From: Actinobacillus genomosp. 1
Lineage (GTDB): Bacteria > Pseudomonadota > Gammaproteobacteria > Enterobacterales > Pasteurellaceae
NCBI RefSeq assembly: GCF_029774175.1
Contig: NZ_CP103834.1
Coordinates: forward strand, 1,002,501-1,066,500
DNA length: 64,000 nt
Direction: 5' to 3'
The translations under genes were made by a program, and so were the position numbers. Shown in pieces: positions 26,881 to 35,022 of the stretch. Below the pieces are notes generated by a model that did not search any database, was not told the DNA's origin, and saw nothing but the letters and a program-made list of their open reading frames with translations. Within the stretch, counting starts at the first letter, position 1. Each line of letters starts with the position of its first letter.

Positions 26881-27762
26881 ATGAGCTATGCAAAAGAAAT
26901 TGATCATTTAAATCATACCCTTGCCGATTTAAACGGCAATATTAACGCTTCTTTTGAATTTTTCCCCGCTAAAAACGAAAAAATGGAAATGTTGCTTTGG
27001 GATTCGATTCATCGACTTGCTCCGCTTAAACCTAAATTCGTTTCCGTTACCTATGGGGCAAATTCAGGCGAGCGAGAACGTACGCATTCGATTGTAAAAC
27101 GTATTCAACAAGATACCGGCTTACTTGCCGCACCGCATTTAACCGGAATAGACGCCACGCCCGATCAACTTCGTGAAATCGCTAAGGATTACTGGGAAAA
27201 CGGTATTCGCCATATTGTCGCATTACGAGGTGACGAGCCTGCCGGTTATACTAAGCAACCGTTTTTTGCGACCGATTTAGTCAAATTATTAAAAGAAGTG
27301 GCGGATTTTGATATTTCGGTTGCCGCCTATCCCGAAGTACATCCGGATGCCAAATCGGCACAATCCGACCTGATTTACTTAAAACAAAAAGTGGAAGCCG
27401 GTGCTAATCGTGCGATTACCCAATTCTTTTTTGATATTGACAGTTATCTTCGATTCCGTGATCGTTGCGTAACCGTTGGAATTGATGTGGAAATCGTACC
27501 GGGCATTTTACCGGTCACGAATTTTAAACAATTACAAAAAATGGCAAAAATTACTAATGTTAAAGTACCGCATTGGATGCACAAAATGTATGAAGGATTA
27601 GATGATGATCAGACTACTCGAAATTTGGTTGCCGCCAGTATTGCCATGGATATGGTTAAAATTCTCTCAAAAGAAGGCGTAAAAGATTTCCATTTCTACA
27701 CGCTGAACCGTTCCGAATTAACCTATGCGATTTGCCACGCATTAGGCGTACGACCGACTTAA
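26881..27762 (+). CDS. metF: 5,10-methylenetetrahydrofolate reductase
   Basis: FAD enzyme making 5-methyl-THF, the methyl donor for methionine synthesis. 293 residues, close to E. coli MetF. Motifs: NASFEFFPAKNEKME with the catalytic Glu, PKFVSVTYGANSGER, HLTGIDATPDQLREIAKDYWENGIRHIVALRGDEP (FAD/NADH site) and AITQFFFDIDSYLRFRD. A start with GGAGAC is placed after a MetR-box-rich divergent promoter. Its partner across the promoter is a methyltransferase-like gene, which fits a joint methionine regulon. Confidence 0.97.
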   Translation: MSYAKEIDHLNHTLADLNGNINASFEFFPAKNEKMEMLLWDSIHRLAPLKPKFVSVTYGANSGERERTHSIVKRIQQDTGLLAAPHLTGIDATPDQLREIAKDYWENGIRHIVALRGDEPAGYTKQPFFATDLVKLLKEVADFDISVAAYPEVHPDAKSAQSDLIYLKQKVEAGANRAITQFFFDIDSYLRFRDRCVTVGIDVEIVPGILPVTNFKQLQKMAKITNVKVPHWMHKMYEGLDDDQTTRNLVAASIAMDMVKILSKEGVKDFHFYTLNRSELTYAICHALGVRPT

Positions 27763-27768
27763 TAGCAC

Positions 27769-27803
27769 AAAACGCACTAAATCCTAAAATTTAGTGCGTT
27801 TTT
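27769..27803. terminator. Terminator after metF
   Basis: AACGCACTAAAT (27771-27782) pairs with ATTTAGTGCGTT (27789-27800), followed by TTT; flanking A and T runs extend the stem. An uptake signal (ACAAGCGGT) lies just downstream at about 27811. Confidence 0.85.
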
Positions 27804-27856
27804 AAGTAACAACAAGCGGTTAAATTTCAATTAAACTTTGTAAAGTTTAAGATATA

Positions 27857-29452
27857 TTATTCCGTTAGGCTCACATTATAGAAAGAAGTATAACCGAACG
27901 GGCTTTGTACAAAGCCTTGCACACGTTTGCTGACCGGAACATAGTTAATCGCATGGGCAATCGGAATTATCGGTGTATTTTTTTGGAAAATTTCGACCGC
28001 TTGTTGATACAACTGCTGACGTTCAGCGGTATTTTGCGTTTGTACCGCTTTTTGTAATAAGCTTTCAAATTCGTTATCCGTCCAACGGGAATAATTGGTA
28101 CCCGGAATATTTTCTTTGCTTAATAACGGAAACAGGAAATTGTCCGGATCACCGTTACGGCTTGTCCAGCCGTAAGTACCGACTGAAAATTCGCCTTCAC
28201 GAGTCCGCTTATTAAAATCCGCCCATTCGTGGCTAACCAGTTTCGCTTTAACACCGATTTTCGCCCAATCCGCTTGAATAATTTCTGCGGTACGTCTTGG
28301 ATTCGGATTTGACGGACGTACTACCGGTTGTACCCAAATTTCAGTTTCAAACCCATTCGGATAACCGGCTTCAGCTAACAATTTTTTCGCTTTATTCAAA
28401 TCAAATTCATACTGAGCTAAATTTTCATTGTAACCAAGTACCGAATTTGGGAACGGATTCGTTGCCACCGTACCGCCGCCTTGGAACACCGCATCGACAA
28501 TCGCTTTTTTATCGGTAGCGTGTTGTAGTGCTTGGCGTACCTTCACGTTATCTAATACCGCTTTTTTGGTGTTTAAGCCGAGATATGCCAGATTTAAACC
28601 TTCACGCTCAAATAACGTCACTTTCGGATCTTGTTTCATTTGGGCAATATCGGCGATATTCGGAAAATCAATCACATCACATTCACCGGCTTTCAATTTA
28701 GCATAGCGAGTTCCCGCATCAGGGGTAATCGCAAAAATTAAACGTTCTAATTTGGCTTTATCCTGCCAATAATTCGGATTGGCTTTATAACGTACCGCTT
28801 GATCGGTCTGATAAACTTGAAACTCAAACGGTCCCGTACCAATCGGCTGCTGATCCAATAATTCCGGCTTACCCTCCGCTAATAATTTATCCGCATATTC
28901 TTTTGAATAAATCGATAAGAAATCCATTGCAACTGTGGTAAGAAATGGACTATTCGGCTGATTCAAGGTTATTTTCACCGTATAATCATCAACTTTCTCA
29001 ACCGACTTTAAAATTTTCGGTAGATTCATCCATTGATAATAGAAATAAGTCCCACCGGAAACATTGTAGTAGGGGTGACTTTTATCCGCCTGACGTTGAA
29101 AGGAAAATACTACATCATCCGCATTGAAATTACGGCTAGGCGTAAATAGTTTGTTACTGTGAAACTGTACGCCTTTGCGTAAATGAAAAGTATAAGTTAA
29201 ACCGTCTTCACTTACTTCCCACTTCTCCGCTAAACTTGGTTCAACTTCGATTTTACCGGCTTTAAATGCTAATAAGCGGTCATAAATTTGTTGAGAACTG
29301 GCATTAAAGTCATTCGCATCATTAGTAATTGCCGGGCTTAACTTTTGAGGTGCGGTTGCAACACAATTTACTAACGTATTTGCCGGTGCGGCAGCTAGAA
29401 ATGATGAAAAACCAATTACGGATAGGGCTATAAAAATCTTAGAAAGGCGCAT
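27857..29452 (-). CDS. Orphan family 5 solute-binding protein (DppA/HbpA-like)
   Basis: 531 residues. A Sec signal peptide (residues 1-22, FSSFLAAA) is followed by a full SBP family 5 chain: QQIYDRLLAFKAGKIEVEPSLAEKWEVSEDGLTYTFHLRKGVQFHSNKLFTPSRNFNADDVVFSFQR, GTGPFEF, NVKVRQALQHATDKKAIVDAVFQGGGTVATNPFP. It resembles dipeptide-binding DppA and Haemophilus HbpA (heme/glutathione binding). No permease or ATPase gene is adjacent, so it probably feeds a transporter encoded elsewhere. The protein has a Cys at ~30 but no lipobox there. An unusually strong unattached Shine-Dalgarno lies 70 bases upstream in its leader. Confidence 0.88.
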   Translation of the reverse strand: MRLSKIFIALSVIGFSSFLAAAPANTLVNCVATAPQKLSPAITNDANDFNASSQQIYDRLLAFKAGKIEVEPSLAEKWEVSEDGLTYTFHLRKGVQFHSNKLFTPSRNFNADDVVFSFQRQADKSHPYYNVSGGTYFYYQWMNLPKILKSVEKVDDYTVKITLNQPNSPFLTTVAMDFLSIYSKEYADKLLAEGKPELLDQQPIGTGPFEFQVYQTDQAVRYKANPNYWQDKAKLERLIFAITPDAGTRYAKLKAGECDVIDFPNIADIAQMKQDPKVTLFEREGLNLAYLGLNTKKAVLDNVKVRQALQHATDKKAIVDAVFQGGGTVATNPFPNSVLGYNENLAQYEFDLNKAKKLLAEAGYPNGFETEIWVQPVVRPSNPNPRRTAEIIQADWAKIGVKAKLVSHEWADFNKRTREGEFSVGTYGWTSRNGDPDNFLFPLLSKENIPGTNYSRWTDNEFESLLQKAVQTQNTAERQQLYQQAVEIFQKNTPIIPIAHAINYVPVSKRVQGFVQSPFGYTSFYNVSLTE

Positions 29453-29799
29453 AAAAAAATCCTCAATCGAATAAATTTTTGAACTTAAAGCATTTTTAGA
29501 CGAATTTAAAATAACAAAATTGACCTCCTTATAACCAATAAGCCATATATATTATAGTTTTGTAAATCAATGATAACTTATAGGATTAATTAAAAATCGA
29601 AAGATTATTGAAAATCTAAATAAATCACTAGAATTAGATTTAATCACTAAACAAACAAAAAATAATCAAATAATCTGCTAAAGATAAATAAATTTTTAGC
29701 TAGATCACAAAATTGACATTTTTGACTTGTTTCCTATAACCGAAAGACTATGATCCACCCAAAAATTTTATAAATCTAACTTTTAAATAGGAGAATCTT
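29453..29799. other. 347-base divergent regulatory region, SBP gene / sdaC
   Basis: Gene-free and very AT-rich. It holds the sdaC promoter (29713-29740), a weak CRP-like site TTTTA-N6-TCACA (29694-29709), a minus-strand TATAAT (29551-29556) and a minus-strand anti-SD match TAAGGAGGTCA (29521-29531). No further ORF or RNA gene was recognised. Confidence 0.6.
29713..29740 (+). promoter_or_regulatory. Strong sigma-70 promoter of sdaC
   Basis: TTGACA (29713-29718), 16-base spacer, TATAAC (29735-29740), 60 bases before the start codon. A half-conserved CRP-like site overlaps just upstream. Confidence 0.7.
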
Positions 29800-31029
29800 A
29801 TGGCTACGCCATCTAATCGTTTTTCCCTCACTTGGGTGCTTAATCTATTCGGTACGGCTGTTGGTGCAGGCGTATTATTTTTACCGATTAACGCCGGTAT
29901 GAGCGGTTTTTATCCGTTGATTGTAATGACTTTATTAGTCGGACCGATGACTTATCTCGCACACCGAGGACTGGCACGTTTTGTGCTTTCCTCAGGTAAA
30001 CCGGGCAGCGATATCACCAACGTTGTACGTGAACATTTCGGAGAAAATGCCGGTAAATTTATTACTTTACTTTATTTCTTCGCCATCTTCCCGATTCTAT
30101 TAATTTATGGCGTGGGTATCACTAATACTGTCGGTTCATTTATTGAAAACCAATTGCATATGGCGGTACCGCCTCGTGCGTTACTATCAGGTGTATTAAT
30201 TGCGATCATGATTAGCGTAATGTTAATGGGTGAGCAAGTAATGCTGAAAATTACAACTTACTTAGTTTATCCGTTAGTGCTTATCCTGTTCGGTTTATCT
30301 ATTTATCTGATTCCGGAATGGAACGGTGCGGCATTACAACAAATGCCAAGCACAGGAGATTTCTTAACTACTTTATGGCTAACGATTCCGGTATTAGTGT
30401 TTGCTTTTAACCATTCGCCGGCAATTTCATCATTTGCGCTTTCACAGCAAAAACATTATCAAGATCCGCAAAAAACCGAAGTTGAATCAAGCAAAGTATT
30501 ACGTTCAACCGCAACGATCTTAGTGTTATTCGTAATGTTCTTCGTATTCAGCTGTGTATTGACGCTAACACCGGAAGAATTAGCACAAGCCAAAACACAA
30601 AATATTTCGATTTTATCTTATTTAGCAAATAAATTTGATAACCCGGTTATTTCTTACTTTGGTCCATTAGTGGCATTCTTAGCAATTGGCAGTTCCTTCT
30701 TCGGTCACTATTTAGGTGCGCGTGAAGGATTAGAAGGTTTAGTCAATCAACTACGTGATAAACCGATTGAATCGGCAAAATTCCAAAAAATCACTGCAGT
30801 TATCTTCTTTATCACATTATGGATTGTCGCCACTATCAACCCAAGTATTCTGGGTTTTATCGAAAGTTTAGGTGGGCCTATTATTGCAATGATTCTGTTT
30901 ATTATGCCTGTATATGCGATTTATACTGTGCCTGCATTGGCAAAATATAGAAACAGTGTCATGAGTAATACTTTTGTGGTTGTGATGGGAACAATCGCTA
31001 TTTCAGCAATAGTGTACGGATTACTATAA
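29800..31029 (+). CDS. sdaC: Serine transporter (HAAAP family)
   Basis: 409 residues with about eleven hydrophobic segments. The family start FSLTWVLNLFGTAVGAGVLFLPINAGMSGFYPLIVMTLLVGPMTYLAHRGLARFVLSS and the conserved LTIPVLVFAFNHSPAISSFA identify SdaC-type H+/serine symporters. It has its own strong promoter and is followed by a terminator-like hairpin, then sdaA. Together they import serine and convert it to pyruvate and ammonia. Confidence 0.93.
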   Translation: MATPSNRFSLTWVLNLFGTAVGAGVLFLPINAGMSGFYPLIVMTLLVGPMTYLAHRGLARFVLSSGKPGSDITNVVREHFGENAGKFITLLYFFAIFPILLIYGVGITNTVGSFIENQLHMAVPPRALLSGVLIAIMISVMLMGEQVMLKITTYLVYPLVLILFGLSIYLIPEWNGAALQQMPSTGDFLTTLWLTIPVLVFAFNHSPAISSFALSQQKHYQDPQKTEVESSKVLRSTATILVLFVMFFVFSCVLTLTPEELAQAKTQNISILSYLANKFDNPVISYFGPLVAFLAIGSSFFGHYLGAREGLEGLVNQLRDKPIESAKFQKITAVIFFITLWIVATINPSILGFIESLGGPIIAMILFIMPVYAIYTVPALAKYRNSVMSNTFVVVMGTIAISAIVYGLL

Positions 31030-31060
31030 TCTCTGTATAATCCGCCCTTCCGAATTTTTA

Positions 31061-31110
31061 GGCAACAAACCTAACCTAATATATCTTTGGTGTTTGTTGC
31101 CTCTTTTTTA
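31061..31110 (+). terminator. Terminator/attenuator between sdaC and sdaA
   Basis: GGCAACAAAC (31061-31070) pairs perfectly with GTTTGTTGCC (31092-31101), then TCTTTTTTA. Strong enough to end most sdaC transcripts; sdaA, 21 bases downstream, then depends on read-through or a promoter inside the region. Confidence 0.8.
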
Positions 31111-31131
31111 ACATAGAGTGTTATAGATATT

Positions 31132-32511
31132 ATGATTAGTGTATTTGATATTTTTAAAGTGGGCATAGGCCCTTCGAGTTCACATACTGTCGGCCCGATG
31201 AAAGCGGCTAAACAATTTATTGATGAATTACTGGCTCGTAAACTTTTAGCTAAAACCGACCGCTTACAAGCCGATATTTACGGTTCTCTGGCCCTAACCG
31301 GTCGAGGCCATAGCACCGATATTGCGGTGGTAATGGGCTTAATGGGGTATTTACCCGATAATGTGGATATTGAACGAATTGATAGTGTTATCGAACAAGT
31401 GAAGCAAGAAAGCAAATTAGTTGTTGCCGAAGCTGTACCTGAAATGGCAAAAACCATCACATTCGATTTCTATAAAGATATGCCTTTTCATTACGATTTC
31501 TTACCTCGTCATGAAAACGGAATGATTTTAAAAGCCTTCGAAGGTGACTCTTTATTATTCGAAAAAACGTTCTATTCTATCGGTGGTGGTTTTATCGTTG
31601 ATGATGAAAACTTTGACAGCCAAGCAGACGATACCGTATCCGTGCCGTTCCCTTATAAAAATGCGGAAGACTTACTCAAACACTGTAAAGAACAAGGCTT
31701 ACCGCTTTCAAGTTTAGTTTGGAAGAACGAAACGGCTCTGCGTCCAAAACAAGAAATCTCGGATTATCTTGCAAAAATTTGGAAAACGATGGAAGACTGT
31801 ATCCAACACGGTTTACATACGGAAGGTTTATTACCCGGCCCATTAAAAGTGGTACGCCGTGCACCGTCTTTACGCAGAACATTAGAGGCAACTGGTAAAT
31901 TTAATACTGACCCAATGCAAATTATTGACTGGGTAAATATGTTTGCATTAGCAGTAAATGAAGAAAATGCGGCAGGCGGACGTGTTGTTACAGCTCCAAC
32001 TAATGGTGCTTGCGGTATTGTGCCGGCAGTATTAGCTTACTATCAGCAATTTATCGCACCGCTTAATCAAGAAACGATTGAGCGTTATTTATTAGCTTGT
32101 AGCGTTGTCGGCACACTGTACAAAATGAATGCTTCTATTTCCGGTGCGGAAGTGGGTTGTCAAGGTGAAGTCGGTGTGGCTTGTTCAATGGCGGCGGCCG
32201 GTTTAACCGAGATCATGGGCGGAACACCCGATCAAGTGTGTATCGCAGCAGAAATCGCAATGGAACACAACCTCGGTTTAACCTGTGACCCTGTTGGAGG
32301 ACAAGTGCAAGTACCTTGTATCGAACGGAATGCGATCGCTTCAGTTAAAGCAATCAATGCCAGTCGTATGGCTTTACGTTTAACCTCACAACCTCGAGTC
32401 ACTTTAGATAAAGTGATCGAAACGATGTACGAAACCGGTAAAGATATGAATGCCAAATACCGTGAAACGTCAACCGGCGGTTTAGCAATTAAAATTTTAC
32501 CTTGTGATTAA
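31132..32511 (+). CDS. sdaA: L-serine dehydratase (single-chain, iron-sulfur type)
   Basis: Converts L-serine to pyruvate and ammonia with a 4Fe-4S cluster. 459 residues, as for E. coli SdaA/SdaB. The beta domain starts MISVFDIFKVGIGPSSSHTVGPMKAA; the alpha domain has TAPTNGACGIVPAVLAYY and the cysteine-containing segments GAEVGCQGEVGVACSMAAAG and CDPVGGQVQVPCIERNA that ligate the cluster. sdaA versus sdaB cannot be separated here; pairing with sdaC resembles the E. coli sdaC-sdaB locus. Confidence 0.95.
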   Translation: MISVFDIFKVGIGPSSSHTVGPMKAAKQFIDELLARKLLAKTDRLQADIYGSLALTGRGHSTDIAVVMGLMGYLPDNVDIERIDSVIEQVKQESKLVVAEAVPEMAKTITFDFYKDMPFHYDFLPRHENGMILKAFEGDSLLFEKTFYSIGGGFIVDDENFDSQADDTVSVPFPYKNAEDLLKHCKEQGLPLSSLVWKNETALRPKQEISDYLAKIWKTMEDCIQHGLHTEGLLPGPLKVVRRAPSLRRTLEATGKFNTDPMQIIDWVNMFALAVNEENAAGGRVVTAPTNGACGIVPAVLAYYQQFIAPLNQETIERYLLACSVVGTLYKMNASISGAEVGCQGEVGVACSMAAAGLTEIMGGTPDQVCIAAEIAMEHNLGLTCDPVGGQVQVPCIERNAIASVKAINASRMALRLTSQPRVTLDKVIETMYETGKDMNAKYRETSTGGLAIKILPCD

Positions 32512-32555
32512 GCATTGTATTTGACAACGAGTGCTTAACGACTTATGATTTGAAG

Positions 32556-32579
32556 AACTGAGCGGATAACCGCTCAGTT
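32556..32579. terminator. Hairpin after sdaA / after the 19-codon gene
   Basis: AACTGAGCGG (32556-32565), loop ATAA, CCGCTCAGTT (32570-32579): perfect 10-base stem. The downstream T-richness on the plus strand is modest; it also ends the minus-strand small transcription unit. Confidence 0.6.
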
Positions 32580-32592
32580 GAGTTATTTCTTA

Positions 32593-32652
32593 TTAGTAAG
32601 CTGGCGAGCTCAAGACTAACAAGAAAATAACTAGGATAATGTATTTAAACAT
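32593..32652 (-). CDS. 19-residue hydrophobic peptide gene (unrecognised)
   Basis: Reads MFKYIILVIFLLVLSSPAY and stop. One membrane-spanning stretch (residues 4-16) follows a Lys, like other bacterial small membrane proteins. The ribosome site GAGGAT lies six bases before the ATG. A near-consensus promoter (TTGTAA-N17-TATAAT) lies upstream, and its predicted start coincides with a perfect 5' hairpin. No larger gene follows on this strand before sdaA's 3' end, so an attenuation leader role is unlikely. I do not recognise the family; it could be a small membrane protein, a toxin-like peptide or the coding part of a dual-function RNA. Confidence 0.55.
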   Translation of the reverse strand: MFKYIILVIFLLVLSSPAY

Positions 32653-32670
32653 TTGGTTATCCTCTTCAAA

Positions 32671-32698
32671 GTTGGTGGGATTAAAGGTCGCCACCAGC
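32671..32698 (-). other. Leader hairpin 2 of the small gene
   Basis: On the plus strand GTTGGTGG (32671-32678) faces CCACCAGC (32691-32698): seven Watson-Crick pairs plus one mismatch or wobble, with a 12-base loop. It sits seven bases from the GAGGAT ribosome site. Confidence 0.45.
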
Positions 32699-32700
32699 TC

Positions 32701-32722
32701 GTTTTAGCTTTATTGCTAAAAC
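32701..32722 (-). other. 5'-terminal hairpin of the small transcript
   Basis: GTTTTAGC (32701-32708) and GCTAAAAC (32715-32722), perfect 8-base arms with a 6-base loop; the predicted transcription start falls at its outer edge (about 32722). Confidence 0.5.
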
Positions 32723-32728
32723 TTGTAA

Positions 32729-32757
32729 ATTATAGTAAAGACAGTATGTTTTTACAA
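32729..32757 (-). promoter_or_regulatory. Promoter of the 19-codon transcription unit
   Basis: On the minus strand TTGTAA (32757-32752), 17-base spacer, consensus TATAAT (32734-32729). It is the best promoter in this intergenic region and points only at the small gene. Confidence 0.65.
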
Positions 32758-32764
32758 CTAACAA

Positions 32765-32800
32765 AAAACCTCGAATATCACTATTCGAGGTTTTGTTTTT
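32765..32800. terminator. Bidirectional terminator downstream of mnmC
   Basis: AAAACCTCGAATA (32765-32777) pairs with TATTCGAGGTTTT (32782-32794) around a 4-base loop, with T-runs on both strands. Confidence 0.85.
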
Positions 32801-32803
32801 TAG

Positions 32804-34807
32804 CTATTCCACTTTTGAGCCTTTCAACAATTTTCGTATCCAAGTACGATTTGGACTAAGTACGTGCCAAATATCTTCGCTGATTGGTAGCGGTTCATTA
32901 CAAATCAAACTTGCCAACATTTCGCCTAACAGCGGTGCGGTGGTTAAGCCTCGAGAAGCTAAACCGTTTACCATATATAAATTTGCAAAATTTTCCGCAT
33001 TTTCAACCGCTTGTTTGCGGCGAAGCTGATTATACAAATTCTGATATTGTGCTTTTTGAGCGATAAAATTCGGCATTTGCCCAACCATCGGTACACGATC
33101 TCGCAGTGCTGCTCTCACCCCTTGTTTAGCTAAATTTTGCGAAAGATCGATATTGCCCGTCCAATCACAAGCGGTCAAATTTTGCTGAAGTTTTGCTACA
33201 TTCTCATGGTGCTCTTCCAACGAAAAATGCGTTTCGGCATTATCACGCACATGGCTCGCACCGATACAATGGGTATTCGCTTTAGAAACCGGTGTCAAAT
33301 AACCGTCATAGCACACCACACATTTTAGCTGCTGTAAAGCCGGTGTGGTCGGAATCTGACTCACTTGCCCACGCACTGGATACAGAGGAATCCCCTGAGC
33401 TTGTTGAAATTGTGTGAATGTATGCCCGTTCGCCAACACTAAAATCTGATGACTAAACATTTCGCCATCGTGTTGCCACTGCCACCTTCCTGCGCTAAAT
33501 TGCGGATCTTTCACTTCGTGATTTAACACAATCTGTAACCCTTTCGTTTCTAAATAAGCAAACGTACCTTGTACAAATTGTATCGGTGATAACCAACCGC
33601 TTTGCGGCATAAACGCACCGCTATTCGGCACGTTCAACCCGATTTTTTCACTTAATTCAGCTGCATTACATAGCTTAAATAAGCTTTCATCATCAGTTTG
33701 CTGAGCCATTTTTTCTAATTTCTTCGCCGTTTTATCGTTATAGGCATATAAGGCTACACCGGTTAAGGCGTGTTCAAACTCAACAAGCGGTTCAATTTGT
33801 GCCAAACGTTGCAATGCATAGTCGAAACAATGCACATAAAAACGGATATTACGCTCGTCATCGTCACTCAGTTGCGGATAAATCGCACCTTGCAAATTGC
33901 CGGAAGCATTTTGTGCCAAAGCGTTATCTTTGCAATAAAGCGTAACTTTTTTGCCTTTTTCAAGCAATGATAATGCGACAAACAGGCTGGCAACACCACC
34001 ACCGACAATCGCAATATCCTCTGCTTCTGTTTGTGGCTCGCTATAAAAATACGGATAATTTACCGGTATAGTTTCGCTTTGTTGCGGTTTTTCGCCCCAC
34101 AGCATTTCTCGTTTTTTACCAAAACCTTTACGTTTTTTGACTTCAAATCCGACCGCTTGTAAGCCTTTTCTCACCGCACTTGCGGCAGTAAATGTCGCAA
34201 AACTGCCGCCGTTTTTAGTCAGACTGAACATTTGGCGATAAAGCGTTTCATTCCACATTTCCGGATTTTTATCCGGTGAAAAACCATCTAAAAACCACGC
34301 ATCAATTCGATTATTATATAAATCACCTAATTGCGGTAAGTTGTCTAACATATCGCCGAACCATACATCAAGATAGATTTGTTCGAAATGATAACGCTGA
34401 CAGCCTGTTTGGCGCGGTTGCCAACAAGCGGTCATTTTCTGGGAAAGTTTGGCAAATTGCGGGTAATTTTTATGAACGGTCGCTAATTGCTCGGAAGTAA
34501 GAGGAAATTTTTCAAACGAAATAAAATATAAACGCTTAAGTTTACTATGAGGGAACTCACTTAAAAATTGCTGGAACTTATCGACAACCGCTAAGAAATT
34601 CAGTCCGGTACCAAAACCGGTTTCAGCAATCACAAAAGATTCACTCATATGAGTTTGCCATTTTTGCAAAAGCTGATTACCTTCCTGGAAAACATAGTAG
34701 CTTTCTTCAAGACCGTCTTGGGTGGAGAAGTAAATATCATCGAATTGTTCGGAAACGGGAGTATTATTTGAATTGAAAGAAAGAGATGCAAAACTGAGTG
34801 TGTTCAT
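32804..34807 (-). CDS. mnmC: Bifunctional tRNA mnm5s2U biosynthesis protein MnmC
   Basis: 667 residues. It modifies the wobble uridine of tRNAs for Lys, Glu and others. The N-terminal methyltransferase domain (residues ~1-240) has FVIAETGFGTGLNFLAV, WFLDGFSPDKNPEMW and GGSFATFTAASAVRKGL. The C-terminal FAD oxidoreductase (~260-667) has IAIVGGGVASLFVALSLLEKGKKVTLYCKD and the end motif LYMVNGLASRGLTTAPLLGEMLASLI. I start at ATG 34807 because its N-terminus resembles E. coli MnmC; the GTG at 34819 has no better site. No good Shine-Dalgarno is visible, and a CCGTGG repeat arm ends seven bases upstream of the ATG. Confidence 0.95.
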   Translation of the reverse strand: MNTLSFASLSFNSNNTPVSEQFDDIYFSTQDGLEESYYVFQEGNQLLQKWQTHMSESFVIAETGFGTGLNFLAVVDKFQQFLSEFPHSKLKRLYFISFEKFPLTSEQLATVHKNYPQFAKLSQKMTACWQPRQTGCQRYHFEQIYLDVWFGDMLDNLPQLGDLYNNRIDAWFLDGFSPDKNPEMWNETLYRQMFSLTKNGGSFATFTAASAVRKGLQAVGFEVKKRKGFGKKREMLWGEKPQQSETIPVNYPYFYSEPQTEAEDIAIVGGGVASLFVALSLLEKGKKVTLYCKDNALAQNASGNLQGAIYPQLSDDDERNIRFYVHCFDYALQRLAQIEPLVEFEHALTGVALYAYNDKTAKKLEKMAQQTDDESLFKLCNAAELSEKIGLNVPNSGAFMPQSGWLSPIQFVQGTFAYLETKGLQIVLNHEVKDPQFSAGRWQWQHDGEMFSHQILVLANGHTFTQFQQAQGIPLYPVRGQVSQIPTTPALQQLKCVVCYDGYLTPVSKANTHCIGASHVRDNAETHFSLEEHHENVAKLQQNLTACDWTGNIDLSQNLAKQGVRAALRDRVPMVGQMPNFIAQKAQYQNLYNQLRRKQAVENAENFANLYMVNGLASRGLTTAPLLGEMLASLICNEPLPISEDIWHVLSPNRTWIRKLLKGSKVE

Positions 34808-34816
34808 AATATTTAC

Positions 34817-34880
34817 CACGGAATAGACGGAAAAGCACGGAAGTTACTGATAACATTCTGTGCTTTCCGTGCTTTTCCGT
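34817..34880. repeat. CACGGA/TCCGTG-type repeat, copy 2 (long palindrome)
   Basis: Arms ACGGAAAAGCACGGAA (34827-34842) and TTCCGTGCTTTTCCGT (34865-34880) are perfectly complementary over 16 bases with a 21-base loop; a further CCACGGAAT unit at 34817 abuts the mnmC start region. It would form a strong hairpin between the small membrane-protein gene and mnmC. Confidence 0.7.
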
Positions 34881-34889
34881 AGTAACGGA

Positions 34890-34970
34890 CTAGAAGATAT
34901 TGTAAGCGAAAATTACGATCATACCTAATGCCGCTACAACAGTCATCATCGAATAACCTAAAGTACCCAT
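34890..34970 (-). CDS. 26-residue small membrane protein, YnhF-like
   Basis: 26 codons plus stop. A strong site AGGAGAG lies seven bases before the ATG. The peptide starts MGTLGYSMMTVVAALG, continues MIVIFAYNIF, and is one membrane span with almost no charge. In length and pattern (polar N-terminus, then TTxxVxLGxIV-like span) it resembles E. coli YnhF, a small inner membrane protein of unknown role; this is a resemblance from memory, not a search. It lies 52 bases after trpCF and upstream of mnmC, all on the minus strand, so it may be cotranscribed with trpCF. Confidence 0.65.
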   Translation of the reverse strand: MGTLGYSMMTVVAALGMIVIFAYNIF

Positions 34971-35022
34971 TTTTTCTCTCCTCTCTTGGTTAAGTATTAT
35001 TTGTTGAAGTCTATCACAATTC

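Noticed and set aside
32593..32652. 19-codon ORF as an attenuation leader peptide
   Set aside because: No biosynthetic gene follows on the minus strand; the next gene is sdaA in convergent orientation, and the peptide has no run of one amino acid.
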